NCBI RefSeq assembly: GCF_000018425.1
Contig: NC_010424.1
Coordinates: 868,001-932,000, forward strand
Length of the DNA: 64,000 nucleotides
Direction of reading: 5' to 3'
Source: Candidatus Desulforudis audaxviator MP104C
GTDB taxonomy: Bacteria; Bacillota; Desulfotomaculia; Desulfotomaculales; Desulforudaceae
A model generated the notes under the pieces. The model was given only the letters and a program-made list of their open reading frames with translations, was not told the origin of the DNA and did no database searches. Within the stretch, counting starts at the first letter, position 1. The number at the start of each line of letters is the position of its first letter. Position numbers and translations under genes: made by a program. This document shows positions 18,156-25,246 of this stretch, one piece after another.

Positions 18156-18728
18156 ATGCAGTGGGAGTGGCACGGTTTCAAACTGAAAATCATTATTCTG
18201 GCTCTGGTTGCCGGTTTAGTGGTTCTTTTGGGCGGCCACTGGCTGTACAAAAGCTATGGGTACAATCAGCCGCTGGTCCAGGCACTCGGGGAAGACAGCG
18301 CCGTACAGTCCTATGAAATCGACGACAAGCCGCCAGTCCTGCGGGTCGTGGTGCAGATCAACCGGACCGAGAACCTTATGGAAACCTACCAGCGCCTTGA
18401 CCGCCGCGTCAAGCAGTCGGTTTCCAACCGTCCTTACGAACTAGTGATCAAAGACGACCGGAACGCCCGGCTCGCTCAGGCTTACTACCGCAGCCAGTTT
18501 GCCATTCATGAGGCCATTATGCGGGGCAATTTCCGGGAAATGCTGGCGGTGGTGGAGGAAAACGCGCGGGAGGCGGGGGCCGAAGCCCGGGTTTTCATCG
18601 ACAGCGACAACGTGTACGTCCAGATGGACGGAGTGGAACATCACCTGGCGGTGGTGATCCCCCGTGGTCGGACGGCGGACGATGTCTCAGTGAGAACCGG
18701 GGGAGGACTCTATGTACAAAGAGGTTAG
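18156..18728 (+). CDS. Single-span membrane protein upstream of the FtsH-like protease, function unknown
   Basis: 190 residues: a short cytoplasmic start, one membrane helix (about 9-28, IIILALVAGLVVLLGGHW), then an extracytoplasmic domain of about 160 residues with beta-alpha character (VLRVVVQINRTENLMETYQ, later ARVFIDSDNVYVQMDG). I do not recognise the domain. The ATG at 18156 has GGGAGGAGCGG seven bases before it; an earlier in-frame region would overlap rimO. It overlaps the FtsH-like gene by 17 bases. Because that protease lacks the usual outside domain of FtsH, this protein could supply it in trans; that is inference. Confidence 0.75.
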   Translation: MQWEWHGFKLKIIILALVAGLVVLLGGHWLYKSYGYNQPLVQALGEDSAVQSYEIDDKPPVLRVVVQINRTENLMETYQRLDRRVKQSVSNRPYELVIKDDRNARLAQAYYRSQFAIHEAIMRGNFREMLAVVEENAREAGAEARVFIDSDNVYVQMDGVEHHLAVVIPRGRTADDVSVRTGGGLYVQRG

Positions 18729-20187
18729 CATTGGTTTCGGGATTGCGCTGCTCATTTTTCTGGTTGTGATCGGTTACAACATCGGCCCACTGGTTTTCCT
18801 GGGTGCGCTCGGCGGGTTGCTGTACTACCTGATGCGTTCCCGGGGACTGGTGCGGACCTTTAACAAGGTGCCGTCCGAAAGCCAGGTGCAGGTTTCTTTC
18901 TGTGACGTGGGCGGGCAGGCGACGGCCATTGCGGAGCTGCGGGAAGCCCTGGATTTTATCAAAGACCGGCAAGAGATCCGCCGCTTGGGCATTCGGCCGC
19001 TAAAGGGCATTCTTTTGACCGGGCCTCCCGGAACGGGCAAGACGCTTTTAGCCCGGGCGGCGGCCAACTATACCGACGCGGTGTTCATCTCGGCGAGCGG
19101 CAGTGAATTCATCGAGATGTACGCCGGGGTCGGCGCGCAGCGGGTGCGCAAGCTGTTCAAGACGGCGCGCGAGGCCGCCCAGAAACACAAAAAGAACTAC
19201 GCCCTGGTTTTCATCGATGAGATTGACGTACTGGGGGGCAAACGGGGCCGCACTTCCAGCCACCTGGAATACGATCAGACGCTGAACCAGTTGCTGGTGG
19301 AGATGGACGGCATCGATGTGGACGACGAAGTCCAACTGCTGGTGGTGGCGGCCACCAACCGGTCGGACATGCTTGATCCCGCCCTGCTGCGCCCCGGGCG
19401 GTTCGACCGTCAGGTGCGGGTTGATCTGCCCGACAAGGAGGGGCGCCTGGAGATCTTGCGCCTGCATACCCGCAACAAACCGCTGGCCGGGGACGTCAGC
19501 CTGCCCGAGTTGGCCCAGGACACCTTTGGGTTTTCTGGGGCCCACCTGGAGAGCCTGGCGAACGAGGCGGCCATCCTGGCGATGCGCGAGGCGGCGAAAG
19601 AAATCACCCGGAGCCATTTTCAGGAGGCGATCGACAAGGTGATAATGGGCGGGAAGCTGGACCGGCGGCCTTCGGTTGAGGAAATGAAACGCGTGGCCGT
19701 TCACGAAACCGGTCACGCAATGATCAGCGAACTGGTGCGGGCCGGGTCGGTGTCCACCCTGACCATTACGCCGCGAGGCAGTGCTTTGGGGTATATACGG
19801 CAAACGGCCGAAGACGACCGCTACCTGCACACCAAGGAGTATCTCGAGAACCAGATCGCGGTACTGCTGGCCGGCGCGGTCGCGGAGGAAATTATTCTTG
19901 GTTCGCGCAGCACGGGCGCCGCAAGCGACATCGAACAGGCGGTGGCGATTTCGGAGCACCTGATCCGCGGGGGCATGTCCGAACTCGGCTTTGTGAGCCT
20001 GGAGACACTTACTCCCGATACTAAGCAGAAAACCACGAGTGAGATTCTGAAAAACCAGGAGAGCCGGGTCCGGGAGAATCTGACGCAGCGGGAGGACGCG
20101 CTGCGGGTGATCGTGGAGCACCTGCTCAAGAATGAAAAAGTGACCGGAGAAGAATTGAGGAGGCTGTTGACCAATTCAGCAGCTTGA
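18712..20187 (+). CDS. Short FtsH-like membrane AAA+ zinc protease
   Basis: 491 residues. Two close hydrophobic segments (about 6-22 and 26-42) lead straight into the AAA domain: Walker A GPPGTGKT (104-111), Walker B VFIDEID, the second region of homology RPGRFDRQVRVDLPD, then an M41 protease domain with HETGH at 331-335 and the third ligand region ASDIEQA. True FtsH is 600-650 residues and has a domain of 70-100 residues between its two helices; that domain is absent here. The alanine of the usual HEAGH is threonine. All catalytic residues are kept, so it should be an active protease. The partner gene upstream overlaps it. Confidence 0.9.
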   Translation: MYKEVSIGFGIALLIFLVVIGYNIGPLVFLGALGGLLYYLMRSRGLVRTFNKVPSESQVQVSFCDVGGQATAIAELREALDFIKDRQEIRRLGIRPLKGILLTGPPGTGKTLLARAAANYTDAVFISASGSEFIEMYAGVGAQRVRKLFKTAREAAQKHKKNYALVFIDEIDVLGGKRGRTSSHLEYDQTLNQLLVEMDGIDVDDEVQLLVVAATNRSDMLDPALLRPGRFDRQVRVDLPDKEGRLEILRLHTRNKPLAGDVSLPELAQDTFGFSGAHLESLANEAAILAMREAAKEITRSHFQEAIDKVIMGGKLDRRPSVEEMKRVAVHETGHAMISELVRAGSVSTLTITPRGSALGYIRQTAEDDRYLHTKEYLENQIAVLLAGAVAEEIILGSRSTGAASDIEQAVAISEHLIRGGMSELGFVSLETLTPDTKQKTTSEILKNQESRVRENLTQREDALRVIVEHLLKNEKVTGEELRRLLTNSAA

Positions 20188-20204
20188 GTAGCGGTTGCTT
20201 TTTC

Positions 20205-20247
20205 GCCTAGCTAGTTGTAAAATTCACAAACATCAATTATGCTAGGC
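20205..20247 (+). promoter_or_regulatory. cinA promoter flanked by a 7-bp inverted repeat
   Basis: TTGTAA (20215-20220), 17 bases, TATGCT (20238-20243). GCCTAGC (20205-20211) and GCTAGGC (20241-20247) form a perfect inverted repeat around it and could be an operator for a dimer that loops or occludes the promoter. No LexA-type box is seen. Confidence 0.45.
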
Positions 20248-20286
20248 ATGGGCCTATACTCTTATTTCGGTTAGGTGTGTTTAGTA

Positions 20287-21528
20287 ATGCAGGCTGAAAT
20301 AATCTGTACCGGGAGTGAACTGCTGCTAGGCTACGTTCAGAACACCAACGCCGACTACCTGGGCCACGAACTGGCGGCGCTGGGCATTGAGGTTGTTCTC
20401 CAGATCACAGTCGGTGACGATTGGAAAATCATGGAGCAGGCAGTCCGCGAGGCTCTGGAACGGGTCGACCTGGTAATTACCACCGGGGGCCTGGGGCCTA
20501 CCACCGACGACATCACCAAGGACGTGATCGCTGCGGTGCTCGGCGTGCCGATGGTGACCGACGATGAGTCCTTGGCCCAGATGCGCGAATACTTCGCCCG
20601 GCGCGGCATCGAGATGCCGGACATATTCATCCGTCAGGCGAGCTTCCCTTACGGTTCCAGGATCATTCCCAACCACAAGGGTACGGCGCCGGGGGCCTTG
20701 ATCGAAAGGGACGGAAAGGTGATCGTGATTTTCCCGGGACCGCCGCGGGAACTGCGGGCCATGTTTGAGACCTGGGTGAAGCCGTACCTCCTGGAGATCC
20801 CCGGCCGGGGCGAAGTGTTGCGGACCAGGGTGTTGAAGCTGACTGGTATCGCCGAGTACGCCGTCCAGGAAATCCTCAAAGAACTTGGTGATCTGGTGAA
20901 CCCCAGTCTGGGGTATCTCGCTATGCCGGGGGAAGTGCACCTGCGGGTGAACGCCCACGCCGTGGATCCGGCGGAGGCCGAGCGGATGGTTGAGGAACTG
21001 ACCGAGAAGGTGACCGGCCTGGTGGGCGAGTATGTCTTTGCTATAGACGACGAGGTCCCGGAGAAGACGGTGGGCGACCTCCTGCTCCGGAAGGGACTTA
21101 CGGTTTCCGTCGCCGAATCTTGTACGGCCGGGATGGTTGCGGCCCGGTTCACCGACGTCCCGGGCAGCTCCCGTTACTTCATCGGTGGGGTGGTGGCTTA
21201 CGACAACGATCTCAAACGGGAAGTGCTGGGGGTACCGGCCGAGATTCTGGACCGCTACGGCGCGGTCAGCGAACAGACGGCGGTGGCTATGGCCGAGGGC
21301 ATCCGGCGGTTGACGGGTTCCGACCTTGGGTTGGCCATCACCGGCATCGCCGGTCCGGATGGGGGCACCAGGGCTAAGCCGGTAGGGCTGGTTTACGTCG
21401 CGCTGGCTAGTGCGCGCGAGACATTGTGCCAGCGGTTATTGTTGCCCGGAGTGCGCAAGGCGGTCCGAATCGGCACGGTGAATTCTTCCTTGAGAATTGT
21501 CAAGAGTTTTTTGAACCGGCAAGCCTGA
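20287..21528 (+). CDS. cinA: CinA (competence/damage-inducible protein, NMN amidase)
   Basis: 413 residues: an N-terminal MoaB/MogA-like domain (about 1-170, IICTGSELLLGYVQNTNADYL split by loops, TTGGLGPTTDD) and a C-terminal CinA amidase domain (about 250-410, VAESCTAGMVAARFTDVPGSS, ITGIAGPDGGT). The C-terminal half hydrolyses nicotinamide mononucleotide amide; the N-terminal half acts on ADP-ribose in some members. The ATG at 20287 is preferred to the GTG at 20275, which would add four residues before the conserved start. It precedes recA as in most Firmicutes, but a terminator lies between them. Confidence 0.94.
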   Translation: MQAEIICTGSELLLGYVQNTNADYLGHELAALGIEVVLQITVGDDWKIMEQAVREALERVDLVITTGGLGPTTDDITKDVIAAVLGVPMVTDDESLAQMREYFARRGIEMPDIFIRQASFPYGSRIIPNHKGTAPGALIERDGKVIVIFPGPPRELRAMFETWVKPYLLEIPGRGEVLRTRVLKLTGIAEYAVQEILKELGDLVNPSLGYLAMPGEVHLRVNAHAVDPAEAERMVEELTEKVTGLVGEYVFAIDDEVPEKTVGDLLLRKGLTVSVAESCTAGMVAARFTDVPGSSRYFIGGVVAYDNDLKREVLGVPAEILDRYGAVSEQTAVAMAEGIRRLTGSDLGLAITGIAGPDGGTRAKPVGLVYVALASARETLCQRLLLPGVRKAVRIGTVNSSLRIVKSFLNRQA

Positions 21529-21553
21529 TTAGGGACCAGAATTCAGAATGGGG

Positions 21554-21586
21554 AAAGGCCGAGGCTCTTCTGTGAAGGGCCTTTTT
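21554..21586 (+). terminator. Rho-independent terminator after cinA
   Basis: AAAGGCC (21554-21560) pairs with GGCCTTT (21578-21584), and the downstream arm runs into a run of five Ts. It separates cinA from recA. Confidence 0.7.
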
Positions 21587-21654
21587 GCTTGTGGGTGGAC
21601 TCCGTTGGGGGAGATAGCGATTGTTTCGCGTTTTCCTGACATTCCGAGTAGATG

Positions 21655-21683
21655 TTTCCAAATTTTCGTCTTTCGCTTACAAT
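21655..21683 (+). promoter_or_regulatory. recA promoter
   Basis: TTTCCA (21655-21660), 17 bases, TACAAT (21678-21683), 37 bases before the recA ATG. I looked for a Firmicute SOS box (GAAC-N4-GTTC) and saw none between the terminator and the start. Confidence 0.5.
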
Positions 21684-21720
21684 GGGGTTTAGATACAAAA
21701 CGGGGGAGGGGGACGGAACA

Positions 21721-22758
21721 ATGATAGACCGGCAGAAAGCCCTCGAACTGGCCCTGGCCCAGATTGAACGCCAGTTCGGCAAGGGTGCGGTGATGAAACT
21801 CGGTGAGGCTACGGGGAAACTGAGCGTGGAAGTGATCCCGACGGGCGCCTTGGCGCTGGACTTGGCCCTGGGGGTGGGCGGGATGCCCCGGGGCCGGGTG
21901 ATTGAAATCTTCGGTCCCGAGGCTTCGGGGAAGACCACCGTGGCCTTGCACGTAATCGCCGAGGCCCAGAGGATGGGGGGCACCGCTGCCTTCATTGACG
22001 CTGAGCACGCGCTGGACCCCGTCTACGCCGGAAAAGTCGGGGTGGATATCGAAAACCTATTGATTTCCCAGCCGGATACCGGCGAACAGGCCCTGGAAAT
22101 CACCGAGGCGCTGGTCCGGAGCGGCGCGGTGGACGTGGTGGTGATCGACAGTGTGGCCGCCCTCGTGCCCCGGGCGGAGTTAGAGGGCGAAATGGGTGAT
22201 ATTCACGTCGGCCTCCAGGCGCGGCTGATGTCCCAAGCCCTGCGCAAACTGACGGCCGTCATCGGTAAATCGCGGACGGTGGCCATCTTTATCAACCAGA
22301 TCCGGGAGAAAGTCGGCGTGATGTTCGGTAACCCGGAAACCACCCCGGGCGGTCGGGCCCTCAAGTTCTACTCCTCGATCCGGCTGGAGGTGCGCCGACT
22401 GGAGGCGCTCAAACAGGGCGCCGAAACCGTGGGGGCCCGGGTGCGCGTCAAGGTGGTCAAAAACAAGGTGGCGCCGCCCTTCAAACAGGCTGAATTCGAC
22501 CTTTTGTACGGGGAGGGTATTTCCCTGCTGGGCAGTCTCCTCGACGTGGCCACCGACCTGCGGGTGGTAACCAAGAGCGGCGCCTGGTATTCGTACGGCC
22601 AGGAGCGCCTGGGCCAGGGGCGGGAGAATGCTCGCGAGTTTTTGAAAGAGCATCCCGAATTGGTGGACAAGATCTCCCAGCAGGTGAAGGAAATACTCGG
22701 CACCCCGGGTTTGAAGCTCGAGACGGCGGTAACCGGAGACGAGAAAGAAGGCGAATAG
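21721..22758 (+). CDS. recA: Recombinase RecA
   Basis: 345 residues, the normal length. It forms the ATP-dependent strand-exchange filament and triggers LexA cleavage. Walker A is GPEASGKT (about 65-72), followed by [12 protein letters not shown], the Walker B region [10 protein letters not shown] and the loop-2 region. [20 protein letters not shown] is diagnostic. The ATG at 21721 follows a GGGGGAGGGGGA ribosome site; the frame is open further upstream to 21652 but that reaches the promoter. The usual downstream recX and rny are absent; a nuclease lipoprotein gene follows after one base. Confidence 0.97.
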   Translation: MIDRQKALELALAQIERQFGKGAVMKLGEATGKLSVEVIPTGALALDLALGVGGMPRGRVIEIFGPEASGKTTVALHVIAEAQRMGGTAAFIDAEHALDPVYAGKVGVDIENLLISQPDTGEQALEITEALVRSGAVDVVVIDSVAALVPRAELEGEMGDIHVGLQARLMSQALRKLTAVIGKSRTVAIFINQIREKVGVMFGNPETTPGGRALKFYSSIRLEVRRLEALKQGAETVGARVRVKVVKNKVAPPFKQAEFDLLYGEGISLLGSLLDVATDLRVVTKSGAWYSYGQERLGQGRENAREFLKEHPELVDKISQQVKEILGTPGLKLETAVTGDEKEGE

Positions 22759-22759
22759 G

Positions 22760-23455
22760 ATGTGCCGGTGCCTGTTCGGCCTAGCCCTTCTCCTGGCCGT
22801 GTTCCTGGCGTGCTCAGGGTGCGGTCCGCCGTCCCCCGAGAAACGAGAGCAGCCGGGAGAAGGGCCGGTTGCTGTCCGGGTGGTGCGAGTCGTGGACGGG
22901 GACACGGTGGTGGTGGCTATGCCCGGCGGTGCCGAGGAACGCTTGCGGCTGATCGGCGTGGACACTCCGGAGATTTCGGAGCCTCCCGAGCCATTTGGAC
23001 TGGAGGCGGCCGCCTACTCCGCAGAACGCCTGGAGGGCCGGGTGGTGTTTCTGGAGACGGATGTGGCGCCGAGGGACCGCTATGGCAGACTCCTGGGATA
23101 CTTGTGGCTCGAGAGCCCGTCCGGGCACCTCGGAGAGGCCCAGCTACGCCGGAACCTCTTCAATGCACACCTGCTGCTCGATGGGTATGCACAGCTGATG
23201 ACCGTGCCCCCCAATGTGAAATACGCCGATTACTTCCGGGAGTTCCAGCGGGAGGCCCGGGAGAACGGGCGGGGACTCTGGGGGGCGGCGGTGGACGAAG
23301 AGGATTTCTACGTGGGGAACAGCGGCACCAGGCGTTTCCACCGCCCGGACTGCCCGAGTGCAGGGCAAATCGCGCCCCAGAACCGGACCCGTTTCGAAAC
23401 CAGGACGGACGCCTTCGAGCTGGGTTACGAACCCTGCCGGACATGCAAGCCCTGA
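22760..23455 (+). CDS. Thermonuclease-family (SNase) lipoprotein
   Basis: 231 residues: a lipoprotein-type signal peptide (hydrophobic to about residue 20, with cysteines in LACSGC), an SNase domain (about 38-175; VVRVVDGDTVVV, RLRLIGVDTPE, DRYGRLLGYLW, with the catalytic Arg-Glu pattern) and a C-terminal stretch of about 40 residues (FHRPDCPSAGQI, then YEPCRTCKP) like the metal-binding Ada-type tail found on many bacterial SNases. It should degrade nucleic acid outside the membrane. It starts one base after the recA stop and is probably co-transcribed with it. Confidence 0.88.
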   Translation: MCRCLFGLALLLAVFLACSGCGPPSPEKREQPGEGPVAVRVVRVVDGDTVVVAMPGGAEERLRLIGVDTPEISEPPEPFGLEAAAYSAERLEGRVVFLETDVAPRDRYGRLLGYLWLESPSGHLGEAQLRRNLFNAHLLLDGYAQLMTVPPNVKYADYFREFQREARENGRGLWGAAVDEEDFYVGNSGTRRFHRPDCPSAGQIAPQNRTRFETRTDAFELGYEPCRTCKP

Positions 23456-23569
23456 AGGACAAGGTTCTGCGGATGATCCAGAGTTTCAAAACAAAAACGG
23501 ACACTGTTGAGTTTACAAACCGCCGCGGGAAGGCCCGCCTCCTTCAGGGGGCGGGATGAAAGCGGCTGT

Positions 23570-23598
23570 TTGCCAGAAACATTGGTTTGTGGCACAAT
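23570..23598 (+). promoter_or_regulatory. Candidate tnpB promoter
   Basis: TTGCCA (23570-23575), 17 bases, CACAAT (23593-23598), 33 bases before the tnpB ATG and inside the element. Confidence 0.45.
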
Positions 23599-23630
23599 AT
23601 GGTTAGAAACCAACAAGGGCAGGAAACTGC

Positions 23631-24776
23631 ATGCGCGTCATCCGGGGATACAAGTTCAAACTAAAAACCACGCCAGAACTGCAACGGGCCTTCGCTACCA
23701 TGGCCGGACACGCCCGCTTTGTATGGAATAAAGCCCTGCGGTTGAATTTGGATCGGCTGGAGCGCAAAGCCCCGATCATGTGGTACTCTGATCTCTGCGG
23801 GCTCCTGCGGCTCTGGAAACAATCCGAAGAATACGGCTTTCTGGCCGAAGCGCACTCCCAAGTCCTTCAGCAAAAGCTCAAGGACTTGGACCGGGCCTTC
23901 GCAGACACTTTCGACAAAAACCAACCGCTCAAAAAACAGCCCCGCTTCAAAAAGAAGGGCCGGGACGACAGCTTCCGGTTCCCGCAAGGCGTGAAGATCG
24001 ACAACCGCCGCGTCTGCCTACCCAAAATCGGATGGGTCGGGTTCTTCAAAAGCCAAGAAGTGCCCGGCACGATCAAGCAGGCCACCGTCACCCGCGAAGC
24101 CGACGGGTGGTACGTCTCCTTCCAGGTCGAAATAGAGCTGCCCGATCCCGTTTCGCATACAGAGTCCATGATCGGGCTGGACCGGGGCGTAGACGTCTTC
24201 GCCGCCACGTCCGAAGGCGAACTGGTAACGCCGGTGAATGCATTGAAAAACGCTCTGGACAAGCTGGCACGGCTGCAGCGGAAACTGGCCCGCCAAAAAA
24301 AGTTCTCCGAAAACTGGCGAAAGACCAGAAACCGGATCGCCAAACTGCACCAGAAGATCGCCCGGACGCGTCACGACTTCCTGCACAAGCTCTCCAGCAA
24401 GATCAGCAAGAGCCACGCTGTAGTCGCGCTGGAAGACCTGCCGGTCGGGAACATGACGCGCTCGGCGAAGGGCACCCTGGAAAACCCCGGCCGCAACGTC
24501 AGGGCCAAGTCTGGCTTGAACCGCGCCATCCTGGATCAGGGCTGGAGCATGTTCGAACGCATGCTGGAGTACAAACTGAACGAACATGGCGGAAAAGTTG
24601 TACCTGTACCCGCGCCAGGAACCAGCCACACCTGCTCGGCATGCGGGCACACCGATCCGGAAAGCCGCACCAGCCGCAACCTGTTCCGATGCGTGAAGTG
24701 CGGGCACACGGAACACGCCGACGTCAACGCCGCCAAGGTAATCCTCCAAAGAGCGAAAGTCAAGCTGGCGGCATAA
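23631..24776 (+). CDS. tnpB: TnpB RNA-guided nuclease / OrfB transposase
   Basis: 381 residues, full length. It has an N-terminal helix-rich domain (GYKFKLKTTPELQ, FVWNKALRLNL), a beta-barrel wedge region and a split RuvC nuclease with all three acidic residues in place: D in IGLDRGVDVFA, E in VALEDLPVGNM and D in EHADVNAAKVIL. A four-cysteine zinc finger lies between the last two (CSACG, CVKCG). TnpB cuts DNA next to a short motif, guided by an RNA from the right end of its own element. Nothing looks broken, so the nuclease could be active even though the element has no transposase of its own. Confidence 0.93.
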   Translation: MRVIRGYKFKLKTTPELQRAFATMAGHARFVWNKALRLNLDRLERKAPIMWYSDLCGLLRLWKQSEEYGFLAEAHSQVLQQKLKDLDRAFADTFDKNQPLKKQPRFKKKGRDDSFRFPQGVKIDNRRVCLPKIGWVGFFKSQEVPGTIKQATVTREADGWYVSFQVEIELPDPVSHTESMIGLDRGVDVFAATSEGELVTPVNALKNALDKLARLQRKLARQKKFSENWRKTRNRIAKLHQKIARTRHDFLHKLSSKISKSHAVVALEDLPVGNMTRSAKGTLENPGRNVRAKSGLNRAILDQGWSMFERMLEYKLNEHGGKVVPVPAPGTSHTCSACGHTDPESRTSRNLFRCVKCGHTEHADVNAAKVILQRAKVKLAA

Positions 24777-24946
24777 ACCTTAAAACGCCGCGGGGCACGC
24801 GGTGTCTGCCTGTAGAGGGTTAGAGCGAAGGCTCCCCAACGAAGCAGGAACCAGCGGGAAATCGCAAGAAAATACCGCCCCTGGTTACCCAGGGAATCCC
24901 ACCCCCTTCAGGGGGTCGGGAGGATGTCAAAATAAAAGTCGCAGGG
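24740..24946 (+). ncRNA. Predicted omega RNA (reRNA) and guide of the TnpB element
   Basis: By analogy with other TnpB loci, the guide RNA is made from the 3' end of tnpB and the right end of the element, with the guide taken from flanking DNA. Here the scaffold would span roughly 24740-24930 (containing the hairpin at 24902-24915) and the 16-base guide would be 24931-24946. The 5' limit is a guess; no transcript data can be read from sequence. Confidence 0.5.
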
Positions 24947-25035
24947 TTTTCAGGCAACGGCACCACATTTCAGCCAGATAACGCAAGTATGATGATCAGG
25001 CGCCCTCCACAGACTAATGTTGAGGAGGGTTATCA

Positions 25036-25194
25036 ATGGCCAAATTACTCAGCGACGCTCTCAAGTACGAACTGGCCGCGGAGATGGGCGTGGCCCACAA
25101 GATTCAGGGCCGCGACTACGGAGAACTCACGTCCAGGGAGTGTGGCAACTTTGTGAAGTTGGCGCTCTTGAGGGCGGAGAGGGCACGGCTGTAA
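25036..25194 (+). CDS. Small acid-soluble spore protein, alpha/beta type (short form)
   Basis: 52 residues, beginning MAKLLSDALKYELAAEMGV and containing the conserved spore-protein block LTSRECGNFVKLAL. Alpha/beta SASPs coat spore DNA and protect it from UV, and are broken down by the GPR protease at germination. The classical GPR cut site (E-x-A) may be the ELAAE region. At 52 residues it is shorter than the usual 60-75. The ATG follows GAGGAGGGT (25022-25030) closely. It lies 105 bases after the TnpB element. It is a good sign that the organism forms endospores. Confidence 0.85.
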   Translation: MAKLLSDALKYELAAEMGVAHKIQGRDYGELTSRECGNFVKLALLRAERARL

Positions 25195-25209
25195 GACTCT
25201 CCCGAACCG

Positions 25210-25237
25210 AAAGGCACCCCTTTCAAGGGGTGCCTTT
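25210..25237. terminator. Hairpin between convergent genes
   Basis: AAAGGCACCCC (25210-25220) pairs perfectly with GGGGTGCCTTT (25227-25237) around a 6-base loop. It follows the SASP gene by 15 bases and also lies just beyond the stop of the minus-strand gene at 25247, so it may serve both. The T-tail is only three bases long on each strand. Confidence 0.7.
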
Positions 25238-25246
25238 CAGGCCTTC

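Larger units (their letters stand above)
23517..24930 (+). mobile_element. IS200/IS605-family solo TnpB (IS1341-type) element
   Basis: The element has one gene, tnpB, and no tnpA. The left end carries the hairpin at 23534-23555 (CCCGCC, then a loop containing CTTCAG, then GGCGGG). The right end carries the hairpin at 24902-24915 (CCCCC, TTCA, GGGGG) and stops with GAGGATGTCAA, a common right terminus of this family, at 24930. The left edge is uncertain; I place it after TTTAC (23512-23516), a plausible target-adjacent motif. It sits between the SNase lipoprotein gene and a spore protein gene. Confidence 0.8.

Noticed and set aside
21587-21720. LexA (SOS) box before recA
   Set aside because: No GAAC-N4-GTTC or close variant is present in the interval.
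22762-23559. Long plus-strand frame overlapping the SNase lipoprotein gene
   Set aside because: Shadow frame of the real gene; the SNase motifs are all in the other frame.
24032-24823. Long open frame inside tnpB in another frame
   Set aside because: It is rich in Arg, Gly and Pro as expected of a shifted GC-rich gene and has no family motif; the tnpB frame is plainly real.
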